A DNA stretch of 64,000 bases from Scylla paramamosain (Eukaryota > Arthropoda > Malacostraca > Decapoda > Portunidae): contig NC_087181.1 of NCBI RefSeq assembly GCF_035594125.1, positions 16,639,000 through 16,702,999 of the forward strand, given 5' to 3'. Below the pieces are notes generated by a model, which did not search any database, was not told where the DNA came from, and was given only the letters and a program-made list of their open reading frames with translations. Shown one piece after another: positions 1-15,769 of the stretch. The first letter of the stretch is position 1. Each line of letters begins with the position of its first letter. Position numbers and translations under genes: made by a program.

Positions 1-2757
<2,757 letters not shown>

Positions 2758-3526
2758 ATGCGTCTACCTGGCGAGGCTTAACGAAAATCTCTCTTCCTCC
2801 TCACCTTTACCTTTCCTACAAAAGCCTCAGGTATGACCCTCCATGTACCTCCCCTTCATCCCTCCCTCCCGTGCCTCCCTTTCTCCTTTCTTCCCTAGGG
2901 GGTGAAATGACTACCTGAGTTTACCCCTACCTGTGGCTGCTCCTCGTGCCTCACCTCCGTTCCTCAGCACCTAAGACGCAAGAGTTTGAATGTGTTGTAT
3001 TTCATATGTCATACAGGAATCTTTTATATAATTCCTGTGTTTGACTCTTATTGGTAAAGAATGTATAGTCATCTTTTTCTTTTATGCATCTATAGTTTTT
3101 ATTCAGTTTTCTTGATATACACTTTAGGTACGTGTTGTTTCGTTTTTTTTTTTTTTCTCAACTTTTAAGTAATGTTGAAGGAAGAGTGGTAATGTTAAGC
3201 TTATTTCAGTGCATCCATCATTTCTTTACTCGTTTTACAATTCTGTCTCATCACACAGGGACTGCCACGTGTAGGCCTGACGACTTAATGCAGCTTTTCC
3301 TTATTTTACGTTCACACAGGTGTTCATAATTCATTCCCAGGTGAAAAACAGTAAAAAGAACCCAGCTAATTTAAACGACAGCTATTTTTTCAAGCCAGAA
3401 CTGTAATAATCATCTATCAAACACTAAACATTATAAATATTTTGGTCGCCTTAAACGGCAACTATTTCTCAAGCCAAAACTGTAGTAATAATCAAACACT
3501 TTAAACGTCCCTGGCCACTCCCTCAG
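2758..3526. other. Intergenic, no gene seen
   Basis: Unique AT-rich sequence with no coding signal apart from a short dispersed LINE-tail copy listed separately at 3253-3312. Two short related segments at about 3350-3400 and 3440-3500 share the phrases AACGRCARCTATTT and TCAAGCC, so a small local duplication is likely. Confidence 0.6.
3253..3312 (+). mobile_element. Fragment of LINE 3-prime tail (copy 1 of 3)
   Basis: The segment reads CACAGGGACTGCCACGTGTA, then a poorly conserved stretch, then TGCAGCTTTTCCTTATTTTA. It matches two other segments of the window, 28190-28255 and 34888-34960. The last of these directly follows a recognisable reverse-transcriptase C-terminal tail, which identifies this family as the 3-prime end of a non-LTR retrotransposon. 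The assignment rests on window-internal similarity. Confidence 0.5.
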
Positions 3527-4640
3527 GTGAAGCTCAGGTGTTAATCGGCGACAGGACGCGAGTGTGTGTACCTCAGCCCCCGCTACCTCACAACTCTCAC
3601 ACACTAACGGTGGTCTTGCTGATTACTCTGGGGGAGAAAACAAGAAAGAGTTCTACAAATATCTATCACCTTCATCGCCGCTCGGTCAGGTGTTAAACTC
3701 ATATACCGTAAGATCCCCCAAGGTAAATTTTCCCCTCGTGAATATTATACTAACGAGACTTCCCATTAAAGTAAATTCTTAGTGATGAGGTGACGTTAGG
3801 TTGTATGTGTGTTATGCTTCGCTAGATTATGTTAAAATCTCCCTAAAGTAAATTTTCCTCCTTGAATATAACTGTAACTTTCTTTCTCATGGTGATAAAG
3901 TTACGTTAGGTGATGAGTACGTTATGCATGCCTAGGTTACTTTGAAGTTGGAGTTTGCTTAGGTGAAATTTACAAAAAAAAGTGTCAATCTGCTTAAAGG
4001 AAAATCTACTGTATTATATAAACACACCTGCTTTTGTGCCTCTCTCTAAGTAGATTAAGGTACTGTGAGGATATGTTGCCTTACGAGTATACCTGCATAT
4101 CTACCTGTGTTGTGTACCTCATTACCTCTCGCTCAGGTGTGTAGGTGTTTATATCTTACCGAGAAGGAAGCTCTGACACCTGACGAGGAAAATGCAGCCA
4201 CACCTGACGTAACACCCTTCCGTACCCCACCCCGGCTTCTTCAGGTGTGTGTGGGCGCTAATAGGAGGAAACGCGAGCACAACTTACAACCACACCTGAA
4301 TTATGTAACTTTTTTCTGTACCTCTTCCTTCTTCGTCAGGTGTGTAGGTGTTGATACTGACGAAGTAGTATAGACACACCTGAGATATATTCTAGCTATT
4401 TTCTCTACCTCATCTACTTTTCTTCAGGTGTGTGTTGGTAGCTTACTGGCGAGGGGACGCAAGCACACCTGAATTGATGAGGCAATGCACACCTGACACA
4501 TAAACTCATCTACATACCTCATGAGTTAGCCAGGTACGCGCGGGGGTAATCTGCTAATGGCTTACTGATGAGGCACAAACACACCTGAGTAGATTGTAAA
4601 TGTCTTCAGCACCACTTCTGTGACACGTGACACACCTGAA
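3527..4640. repeat. Tandem family with inverted CAGGTG/CACCTG ends
   Basis: Units of about 45-60 bp begin with TCAGGTGTG and end with CACACCTGA. They are spaced roughly 90-110 bp apart. Clear units run 4133-4183, 4241-4299, 4336-4383, 4424-4472 and 4530-4588, with partial ones at 3527-3570 and 4631-4639. A diverged copy lies at 6640-6700. Interiors share GCTTACTGAGGAGG-like and ACGCGAGCAC-like cores. The 9-bp ends are exact inverted complements, and each contains a CANNTG E-box. I see no coding potential. Confidence 0.7.
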
Positions 4641-4644
4641 TCAT

Positions 4645-4870
4645 CGACCTGTTTGTGTTCTCGTACTTGTTTTTTTGTATCTTTTTTTATCAATTGTTAT
4701 TTATGTAATTGGCTTATTTGTTTTTATTGTTAGTTTTTCAGTTTTAATTAATTTTCTTTGTGTTTATGTACTTGGTTTTTGTATTTTTTTTTATCAATTG
4801 TTATTTCTGTAATTGGCTGATTTGTTTTTATTATTAATTTTTCAGTTTTAATCAATTTTCATTTATGTAT
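4645..4870. repeat. Tandem duplication, T-rich
   Basis: Two copies of about 115 bp sit head to tail (about 4655-4760 and 4765-4870). They share TATCAATTGTTATTT, GTAATTGGCT and TTTTTCAGTTTTAAT. The following 4870-5260 is T-rich, with homopolymer runs and no gene. Confidence 0.7.
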
Positions 4871-5263
4871 CTTGTTTTTTTATTATTTTTTTTATCATTT
4901 TATTTTATTTATTTTTTTTTTTTTTGCTTTTTATTTATTTATTTATTTGTTTATTTTCTATCTTGCCTTTTTATTCAGTTTTCATTTCCATACCTTGCCT
5001 TTTTCACCCACTTATCATTCTTGTATCTCAGCTTTATCCTCAATCCCTTTTTATTTTTTTTTTTACTCAGTGCTTTGACATCTGATCTGCCGAAAAAAAA
5101 AAAAAATGTACAGTCCTTAAAATGTTTGTCGCCAGAAATCGAAATCTTAGGAACACTCTTGTACCTTGTTGCACTGAGCTTTGAGTCTTCTATGTTAGGA
5201 AAGAAAAAAAAAAAAAAAAGACAGGTTCCTATACATTACTACTCAGGAGTCGAGTAAGTAAAA

Positions 5264-6550
5264 GAGTGAAGAATGAAGGAGACAAAACTTCTGACTTTAA
5301 TATCATAGTTTCCATGGACACAGGATGGCAGAATACCTTTGCCTTCCCGTGGCTGCAAAACCATTTAGGAGACTGTGGCACAAATAAAGGGTACCTAAAT
5401 ATTGAAGATGACTATCGGAAAAAAAAAATGCAGCAATACAAGAGTCAAGATTGAAGGAAAACAGAACTTCAAACTAACCTAACCTAACCTAACCTAACCT
5501 AAATATTGAAGATGACTATCGGAAAAAAAAAAAAAATGCAGCAATACAAGAGTCAAGATTGAAGGAAAACAGAACTTCAAACTAACCTAACCTAACCTAA
5601 CCTAACCTAACCTAAATATTGAAGATGACTATCGGAAAAAAAAAAAAATGCAGCAATACAAGAGTCAAGATTGAAGGAAAACAGAACTTCAAACTAACCT
5701 AACCTAACCTAACCTAACCTAACCTAACCTAAATATTGAAGATGACTATCGGAAAAAAAAAATGCAGCAATACAAGAGTCAAGATTGAAGGAAAACAGAA
5801 CTTCAAACTAACCTAACCTAACCTAACCTAACCTAACCTAACCTAAATATTGAAGATGACTATCGGAAAAAAAAAATGCAGCAATACAAAAGTCAAGATT
5901 GAAGGAAAGGAGAACTTGAAACTGAACAAAAAGGTAAGAAAAGAAGAGTAATTTTGTCTTTTCAAAGCTACGAAGCCATTTAAAGCACCGTGGCAAAGCT
6001 TTGAAATGTCCACAAATTCACAGGCGAGTATAGAAAAATTGTGTAAGAGCAAGAGTCAAGATTGAAGGATAACAGAACTTCAATCTAGAACAAAAAGGTG
6101 AGAAAAGAAGGGTAATTTTGTCTTCTCAAAGCTACGAAACCATTTAGAACACAGTGGCATAGCTTAAAAGTGTCTGAAAACTGGCAGGTGAGCTGAGAAA
6201 ATTTGTGTAAGAGCAAGAGAGTCAAGATTGAAGGAAAACGGAACTTCAAACTGCACCAAGAAAGTGAGGAAAGAAGAGTAATTTTATCTTTTGAAAACTA
6301 CGAAGCCATTCAGAGCACCATGACAACTAAACCGCGTCTAAAAGAAATGTAGGTGACCATAGAAAAATTACGTAAGAGCGAGAGAGTCAAGACTGAAGGA
6401 AAAACAGAACTTCAACAACAGCAAAAAAAAAAAGAGAGAAAAGAAGATAAATTTCCCCTTTCCAAACAAAGCCACTTAGAACACGGTGGCAAAACCCAGA
6501 AGTGTCCACAACGTTACAGACGAGTATAGAAAATTTTGTGTAGCAGTAAG
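5264..6550. repeat. Composite satellite with embedded telomeric repeats
   Basis: Tandem monomers share the phrase GTCAAGATTGAAGG, which starts at 5444, 5552, 5664, 5778, 5892, 6055, 6221 and (diverged) 6386. The last three full monomers are about 163-166 bp, and a diverged first one occupies about 5264-5443. Four consecutive monomers (5444-5891) are shorter, 108-114 bp: their middle portion is replaced by uninterrupted AACCT repeats. The flanking halves stay alignable: the start with CAGAACTTCAAACT, the end with TATTGAAGATGACTATCGG ahead of a poly-A and GCAATACAAGA. No coding frame of note is present. Confidence 0.85.
5476..5845. repeat. Four interstitial telomeric blocks (AACCT)5-7
   Basis: Perfect AACCT runs occur at 5476-5500 (5 copies), 5584-5613 (6), 5696-5730 (7) and about 5810-5844 (7). 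AACCT is the complement of AGGTT, a rotation of the arthropod telomeric repeat TTAGG. Each block lies at the same position in its monomer, so the blocks were amplified with the satellite or inserted once before amplification. Confidence 0.9.
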
Positions 6551-6793
6551 GATTAAAACTGAAAAAAAAATAAATAAATAAATAAAACAGGTATCTTACA
6601 CAACTTCTGACCACGACTGTACCTCATCACCCCTCCCTCAGGTATTTGCAGGTGTTAATCGCTTACTGAGGAGGAAACACGACCACTTGTGTAAACCTCG
6701 AGCACTTTATCTCTCCTTTTCCAGGTAAGTGTTGAGAGAGACAGGTAGATGATTACTTATTTGCTGGGTGTGGCTCTAATTTACCTTTTCTTC

Positions 6794-6794
<1 letters not shown>

Positions 6795-6889
<95 letters not shown>

Positions 6890-6938
6890 CACAGCTGCAT
6901 CCTGGAGTGACCGGATCGCCTTCTTCCTCCTCCATCCT

Positions 6939-7016
<78 letters not shown>

Positions 7017-7046
7017 GTCTGACGTCACTCCACAAACTCGTCTTTA

Positions 7047-7141
<95 letters not shown>

Positions 7142-7173
7142 ATAGGAGGTATAAATGAAGCATGAAGAACAAA

Positions 7174-7257
<84 letters not shown>
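6795..7257. repeat. Four long GA/TC arrays, one pair inverted
   Basis: (GA)n at 6795-6886 is followed after a 54-nt spacer by (TC)n at 6941-7014, so the two arrays are reverse complements. Further (GA)n arrays lie at 7049-7138 and 7179-7257. A CAGA-type array lies at about 7325-7355. There is no gene in 6600-7380. Confidence 0.95.
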
Positions 7258-7259
<2 letters not shown>

Positions 7260-7323
7260 AATACAGGTATACAAAAAACAGCCAATGATATGGACGGACA
7301 GAGAGAGACAGAGATAGACAGGC

Positions 7324-7356
<33 letters not shown>

Positions 7357-7427
7357 CACACACTAGACAGCCGGCCAGGAGATGGAAGTAGGTGAGTAAC
7401 TTTCATCTCACATTTTCTTCCTCCTCG

Positions 7428-7571
7428 ATGAAGAAAACGGCAAAGGAAGGGAACGCCCCGGCAGAGAAAGCATCGGATCAAACACAGATGCTGGGAACAC
7501 CGACGAAAAGAACCCGCATCTTGTACCCAGAAAAGTACCCGAAAAAAGATCACTTTCCCATACCCCGTTGA
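7428..7571 (+). CDS. Small ORF of 47 codons, unknown
   Basis: ATG to TGA, 47 aa. It lies in the only non-repetitive, GC-balanced stretch between the GA arrays and about 8 kb. The peptide is basic and not low-complexity (begins MKKTAKEGNAPAEK, ends DHFPIPR). An in-frame stop lies 37 bp upstream. I do not recognise it and no splice partner is evident. It could equally be a chance ORF, and the opposite strand is also open here. Confidence 0.2.
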   Translation: MKKTAKEGNAPAEKASDQTQMLGTPTKRTRILYPEKYPKKDHFPIPR

Positions 7572-9204
7572 AGTTTCTCGACGACTTCCCCAGAAACTTC
7601 CACTCCCCACGTTTTCTAGTCAGTAGTCCCCGTTTTCTAAGAGATATAGATGCCCAGTTGATAAAGTGCCTACAGATAGCTGAGTAAAAGGTTGAGAGTC
7701 GTGTTATCACTTAAAGAAACCCGGTGCTTCCTTCACGCCTCCATAGCTGCTGTTAATCTTAAGTTATTTTTTCGTTTTGGTGGTCAGATGTCTTACCTTC
7801 CTATAGATAGAGACTACCCTACGATGACTGGTCGGCAGAGGATTGCAGCATGAAGAGAGGCTGGCTAGGGCGCGTGGGGGGGACACACACACACACAACA
7901 CACACCCTTCCTTCACTCAACTCTCACTAAGACTAAACCTCCTCGTCTGATTCCACTCAGTCAACCCCCCATCCTCCTTCCTCGCCCTAACCCCCCCATA
8001 ACCTTCCTCCTCCACACACACCTTTGGAGGCGTGCGGCAGCGAGCAGGCAGGTGTATCTTACCTCACACCCGCATCTATGTACACCTGTGATACCTTAAC
8101 CCTCACACACCTGGACAGACTGACGATAAATAGATGATAAGGAGGTGAATCGTAAGAATAAGAAAGGATAAGGGTTTAAATTGTCTTTTGGATGAGTTTT
8201 AAGAGAATCCTACGCCCGCCAGGCCAAGAAAACTCCCTTCCTCCGCCTTCTACCTTTCCTAAGAATGCGGCGTCCCCTCCTTCGCTGCCCCTCGCCACTC
8301 CTCCTTCCCTTGAACACACAACACCCCCGTCACCATTTTTACCTAACTACACCTGGCCCATAGAGACGCGCCACCCTAACCTGCTGCTTCCTGGAGGTCT
8401 AGTACACACACACACGCACACACACGCATACACACATGGAATACGAAGCTTTTACCTCCTCCCAGAAACAGAGAAAGCTTCACAGTGAGTCACAGTTATA
8501 CAGTAAAGGAGAATTGCGTTTCCTGACACACTCAACACACTCAGTAACTCGAGGGTGTGGATGAGTGTGTGTGTGTGAGTATGTTGGTATGTGTGAGTAT
8601 ATAAAGGAAGAAAAACATAAAAAATAACAGTAAAAGAAGTAGAACGAGGCCAGACTATATTAAACCGAGTAAAAATGAAGGAAAAGGAGATCATAAACCA
8701 AAAATAAGAGAAAGTCAAACGATATTAAACTAAGAAGAACGAAGAAAAAACATATTAAAATCAAGCGAAAGAAAGCCTGAAGATAATAAGCCAAATAGAA
8801 CGAAGAAAAACGATAATAAACTAAATAAAACGATAACAAACACAGAAAAACGAAGGAAAACGAGAATAAACTAAATAAAAACAATACCAAACACAGAAAA
8901 ACGAAGGAAAACGAGAAAAAAAATAAATAAAACAATAACAAACCAAAAAAACAAAGGAAAATGAGAATAAAACAAGAGAAGAAAGCCAATCAATATAAAA
9001 CCATGTAAAAAACGAACTAAATGATAACAAATCAACCAAAAAAAAAAAAAAAGAAAAAACGAATGAAATCACCATTAATCAAAATTATTAAACACATGGG
9101 GCGCTTGGTTACGTAAGGCGCCGCAGCAAGGAGGTCATACCGCGCCGGGCCATGACACAGGTGAGTCTCAAAAAGGGGAACCTGCAGCACAAGGAAATTA
9201 TAAA
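7572..9204. other. Intergenic, no gene supported
   Basis: Mixed unique sequence. 7980-8400 is C-rich and could be read as a proline-rich 98-aa ORF starting at 8192, but composition alone explains it. (CA)n lies at 8402-8435. 8600-9050 is an A-rich tract of degenerate AAYGAAGRAAAACGA-type repeats. Confidence 0.6.
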
Positions 9205-9269
9205 GTGAAGGAAAGATTTTTAGGCCAAACGCGGCAAATGACCGGCAGTGGCAGGTACGGTGCGCAGGT

Positions 9270-9453
9270 GACCCTCCTCCTCCTCCTCCTCCTCCTCCAT
9301 GGTGCGACCCCTCTTCCTCCTCCTCCTCCTCCTCCTCCTCCTCCTCCTCCTCTTCCTCCTTCTTATTTAAGCCAAACGTACCACCTCCACAAACGCCTCG
9401 AAGGATATTTCAAGATAATGTTTATAAGCTTCTTTCCTCTTGTCCTTTTTCCT

Positions 9454-9551
<98 letters not shown>

Positions 9552-10125
9552 TCTAAGCCTCCATCCTCTTCTCATAAGCTTCGTCGTCTTATTTGTTCTT
9601 CATCTTTCTTTTCTGCTTTTAATTTCTTGTTTTTTTCTTTTTTTTATAAATTATTTTACGTCTCCTTCTTCTTTTTTCTACTCTCCTCCTTCACATAACC
9701 TTTATCCGATTCTTCTTTCTCTCGCTTCTCTTGTATATAATTCTTCTTTCTTCTTCTTCTTCTTCTTCTTCTACTTCTTCTTCTTCGTCTTCTTCTACTA
9801 CTACTATTACTACTCCTCCTCCTTCTCCTCCTTCTTCTTCTTCTTCTTCTTCTTCTTCTTCTTCTTCTTCTTCTTCTTCTTCTTCTTCTTCTTCTTCTTC
9901 TTCTTCTTCTCATTCTTACACTTGATATCTTCTCTTCCTCCTCCTCTTTTCTTATCTCTTCTTCTCAATAACTATTATCCATTCTTCGTCCTTCTCCTCC
10001 TCGTCCTCTTCCACTTCCTCTTCTTCATCATCATCATCATAATCTTCTCCTTCTTATTCTTATTCTTTTTCTTCTTATTTTTTTCCTTCCTTCCTTCCTT
10101 CCTTCCTTCTTCCTCCTCTTCATAA
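9270..10125. repeat. Polypyrimidine block: (CTC)n, (TC)n, (TTC)n
   Basis: (CTC)n 9275-9298 and 9310-9360, (TC)n 9456-9546, (TTC)n about 9746-9909 with a CTA/CTC interlude, then (ATC)n about 10026-10040 and (TTCC)n about 10085-10107. A 306-codon frame crosses all of it but encodes only Leu/Ser/Phe/Pro runs and is not a gene. On the - strand the same DNA reads as poly-Arg, Glu or Lys. Confidence 0.95.
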
Positions 10126-10740
10126 TTTGACCCCTCCTCTCATTCTTCCTATTCCATATACAACACAAACAAACCCACCACGCCAACATTCACACACAGC
10201 ATTCTAATCTCCCTTAAAAGAAATCAAAACTACTAAAGACGATCCAATCCCATCCTGTGCCTCGCTAAGGAATCTGAACCTCCTTCTATACAAACCCATA
10301 AAAAAGATAAATAATAAAAAAAAAAACTCGTCTCAATAATCCGGTCCTTTACACAACTAATCCTACACTGTCACCTTTACAAGAGGATCTAATGCCATAT
10401 ACTGGAGTTTTAAGGGATCCAGTACTAAGTTTGTAGGATCAAGGGCTAACTTTGTGAGATCGAGTAGTGTTTTAAATCCCCCTTAGTAAGAATGAGTGGA
10501 GTTATTCAAAGGGTTAAAGTCAATGGCCGCTAATGTTTCCGCAGGTGATCTCTCTCTCTCTCTCTCTCTCTCCCTTGTATAACCCACTACCTGCCTTGTA
10601 TAACCCACGCAGCTTGTATAACCTATGAAATTTGTATAACTGATGTGAATATATGAGTGTAGCGCATACATACATACACACACACACATACACACACACA
10701 CAAACACACTTAACGGTGAGCGATAATACGAGAAATTATG
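10126..10740. other. Intergenic with short degenerate repeats
   Basis: No gene is seen. 10580-10645 has four copies of a 22-25 bp phrase, TTGTATAACCYAY. 10390-10470 has a GGATC-containing phrase repeated about three times. A short (TC)n lies at 10546-10573 and (CA)n near 10676-10708. Confidence 0.5.
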
Positions 10741-10766
10741 TTAAGAAAGAAGAGGAAGAATAAGAA

Positions 10767-11916
<1,150 letters not shown>

Positions 11917-11962
11917 CTTACTGAGCTAGGAAGAAAAAAATGGACAGATCAGACTTAGCAAT

Positions 11963-11974
11963 TATCTATCTATG

Positions 11975-12021
<47 letters not shown>
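11963..12021. repeat. (CTAT)n microsatellite
   Basis: A near-perfect CTAT tetranucleotide run, continuing imperfectly to about 12120 with CATC and CTAC variants. Confidence 0.95.
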
Positions 12022-12284
12022 TCATCTATCTATACATCTATCATCCTAATCCATATTTACCTATTCCCTATATATTTGCCTACCTATCCATCCATCTATC
12101 TATCTCTCTATCTATCTATACTAATAACAATTTAACTACTTATCAAACACTATCATAAACTGGAACTAAGCAAAACACAGCAAGCCAAAGTCAGGTTAGG
12201 TTAGAATAACGAACACATTAGGTTATAAAAACACAAGAACATGAAAATATTGGGATTTCTATGCCATTAACGTAGCAGTCTATT

Positions 12285-12458
12285 TGAGAACCATTGCCTT
12301 CCTATCTCTTCGTAACTTTTATCAAGCTTGAACCCATATTTTCTGGTCATATCCTGAATACTGACACGGAGACTTCTGCTTACGTCACCTTAGCTACTCT
12401 CCTGTGCCATTTAAAGACCTCTATTGCATGTCCTCTATGGAATGTGAATTTAAAAGCT
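12285..12458 (-). mobile_element. LINE reverse-transcriptase tail relic
   Basis: Read on the - strand this encodes a decayed form of the RT C-terminal tail, with the phrases FHRGHAIEVFKWHRR and then an RI..GF-like region. It matches the better copy at 34670-34960 on the opposite strand and carries several in-frame stops. The family call (jockey/CR1-like non-LTR elements, whose tails carry an EVFK motif) is from memory of such tails. The element is dead and 5-prime truncated. Confidence 0.55.
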
Positions 12459-12748
12459 TCAGTTTTCTCTCGTAAGAATTATTTTTTACCCCTTTTTTCT
12501 TCCTTATTTATATTTATTTAGTTACATGAATTTGGGCTTTGCTAGGTTAGGTTAGGGAAATATATGAGGTTGCCGAGCACATTAGATTAGCAAAAAGGGA
12601 AGTAACAACACAAACAACAATGAATGAAGAATTAAATTTCCATACACAAGGTAATGACGTCACGGGATACCTGTGGTTATGACGTCAGCAGTGAAAAGCA
12701 TGACATCACTCCATGACTCCCAGTAAAAGAGAAAAGAATGTAAGTAAC

Positions 12749-12838
<90 letters not shown>

Positions 12839-12893
12839 ATGAAAATGAAAACAGAAACAGATAGATAGAGAAAAGATGAAATAAACTGGATTC

Positions 12894-12970
<77 letters not shown>

Positions 12971-13050
12971 AGATAGACAGATATTTCATTAACCACAGCT
13001 AGAAGTCATATAATACATTACATAAATACGTACATAAACCTAACGCCACA

Positions 13051-13139
<89 letters not shown>

Positions 13140-13237
13140 TACATACATATTTACATAAACCAAACAAATAATTATCAAATATGTACCTCACGAAAATTTA
13201 TACAGGAACAAGTAGATAATTAATGTTTACCCTTTCA

Positions 13238-13278
<41 letters not shown>

Positions 13279-13376
13279 CAGGTTCCAGGTATGCATTGCT
13301 TCCCTAATCCTCTCTACTTTCCATTCCTCTCCCACAGACACGGATACAGTAACGGGCCACGCGTCACTCCTTCCCG

Positions 13377-13421
<45 letters not shown>

Positions 13422-13686
13422 CACAGCCCTTCATCACCATCATCATTGTTCAATTTGTCATTTTTTTGTTGTTCTTCTTTTTTCTTTTCTTTCTGTCTTT
13501 TTTCTTGTTTTCCTTTCTTTCACACTTCTTTATTTTTTTCTTCCTCTTTCCTTTCTTTTGGTTCTTCTTCTTCTTCTTCTTCTTTTCCATAATTACGCTC
13601 TTTAATTCCACAAGGGAACAAAAACAAGACTTTTTTAATCCTTCTTCCTTGATTTTATTTGTTATTATTATTATTATTATTATTAC

Positions 13687-13757
<71 letters not shown>

Positions 13758-13800
13758 CACACACACACACACACACACTTTAGTTACCCATGTCTTTATC
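12459..13800. repeat. Microsatellite cluster
   Basis: (TC)n 12751-12836, (CA)n 12895-12967 and 13054-13134, (CA)n 13243-13276 and 13379-13420, (TTC)n near 13563-13584, (TTA)n 13661-13729 running directly into (CA)n 13730-13777. GGTTAGGTTAGG-like telomere-related duplets occur at 12192 and 12544. I see no gene. Confidence 0.95.
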
Positions 13801-14233
13801 GCAGTCTTTACGTAAGCCAAGTATTTAAAATCATACGTTCTTTTCCCGTAGAGTGTTCAGTCTCTTCTCTGTACCAACGAAAACGTGAACATTTTATTGC
13901 AAACTATGGTATTCTGATTTCTTTTTTATTTATTTATTTTTATTTATTTTTTTTTTTATGGTTAATCATTGTATTAGTGTTTTCAATGTGTAACTTTGAA
14001 ATATGACCTTTGACATTTTCACTGCCGTTCTAAAATTTCCCCTTAAATATCTATAACTTTTTGAACACCCTTTTTTTTTTTTTTTTGTGCTAAACTCTCG
14101 TAAACATCTTTGTACCATAAAACACAAAATTAACCTGCTGCCCCACGTTTCTCTCTTGTGTCTCCATGCAAACAAACCTTACAGTGCTCGGTAAATCAAG
14201 GAAAGACAACTAAAGCAGTAGAAGGGTTAATTC

Positions 14234-14275
<42 letters not shown>

Positions 14276-14428
14276 CCATGTAGTCATCTTGTGGCTTTCC
14301 CGCAAAAACCGCCACGGTCATTATCACCACTACCATAGCAGCAACAACAGCAACAACAACAACAAGTAGCAACAATAACAACAAGTAGTATTTTCAGGTA
14401 AAGAGAAAGTAGTAATTAGACGCGTACT

Positions 14429-14463
<35 letters not shown>

Positions 14464-14488
14464 AAATAATGATAATAATAATAATAAT

Positions 14489-14558
<70 letters not shown>

Positions 14559-14619
14559 TAACACCAGAAATTTAAGAAAAAGTAACAAGAACGAGAAAAG
14601 AAAATAAAAAAAGATGCTG

Positions 14620-14686
<67 letters not shown>

Positions 14687-14885
14687 TTCGTTTCACAACA
14701 AGATAACGCCCCTAAAGGCGCCGCGCAAGGACCGGTACAGACTCAGTGCGATTCCCACCATGGTGCGAGCCATCAATCAATAGTATTTCCCTCTTAGATT
14801 AGACTTACCGTTAGGATTATTATTAAGTTTTTCCTCACCCCCTCTGTACATTTTTAGTTTGTTAACTGCCTAAATAATAAACCGC

Positions 14886-14934
<49 letters not shown>

Positions 14935-14985
14935 ACACGAGAAATTTGTAGCCTCAGGAAATCAAGACAGTAAGCATCTAATAGC

Positions 14986-15070
<85 letters not shown>

Positions 15071-15169
15071 TTACGAGTTAATTGGTATTGGTCCTAATGA
15101 CGTGATAACACTAAATGAGTTCAGTAGACATGAATATATAAACCAGTGATGAGTTCATTGATTGACGCG
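13801..15169. repeat. Microsatellites in AT-rich intergenic DNA
   Basis: (CA)n 14235-14272, (CTA)n 14429-14463, (AAT)n 14467-14555, (CA)n 14620-14685, (TTA)n 14887-14932, (GA)n 14990-15067. The 13800-14230 stretch is unique AT-rich sequence with T homopolymers. I see no gene. Confidence 0.9.
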
Positions 15170-15745
15170 CTTCACCAGACGTTGATCCTGACTCAAACCT
15201 CTTCAATAATACTGCATTACCTTCTGAACTGTTTTTGCAAGATGACTTCTTTTCGCTATTAAATAACAACACCTTTTTCTAAAGTAAAGTAGTATTCCTA
15301 ATAACTTAGAAAAAATCCTTGAATTCTGAAATAGTTTGTAATGGCTATAGTGTAGATATTATCTTATTTTGTGAAACTTGTTTATCCATCGATACTGAAC
15401 CCGTCTGTTCTGTGGAAGGTTATACGTTGTTTGCAAATAACAGGAATGACGATGGTGGAAGGGTGTATACATGCACTGTATACAAATAAATAAATAAATT
15501 GAGCGCCACATTTTAAGTAATACGTGAATGATGACCAATGAATTTGGAACTTAGTTAGGAACAGTTTATCGCAGACCTCATGGTAATATTATTTTTTTCT
15601 TGATACATATGAAAATCTGCTTATGTCTATTTCATTGAAGGGAATTACTTACTCTTCTGCTGGGAGATATCAATGTAAATGTATTAAATACGTGAGACAG
15701 GAGCGTCACAGACTATACATATCTAATCAGTTATGGGAAGTGCCC
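15170..15745 (+). mobile_element. LINE endonuclease-domain relic
   Basis: Conceptual translation shows landmarks of the apurinic-endonuclease-like domain of non-LTR retrotransposons in order. An ILFCETCLS phrase (the usual ETWL motif with Trp to Cys) lies at about 15358-15390. EGYTLFANNR follows at about 15415, VYRRPHGNI near 15568, then GDINVNVL near 15665 (normally GDFNINLL). Frames change several times and stops interrupt it, so it is a pseudogene fragment. The copy ends where the 33-bp minisatellite begins. No reverse-transcriptase domain follows. Confidence 0.65.
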
Positions 15746-15769
15746 ATAAACCTGCACGTGTTCAGAAAC

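Noticed and set aside
8192..8488. 98-codon proline-rich ORF
   Set aside because: Composition follows C-rich sequence and a CA array; no family features.
9205..10125. 306-codon ORF on the + strand
   Set aside because: It consists of Leu/Ser/Phe/Pro runs from CTC, TC and TTC arrays; no domain and no splice context.
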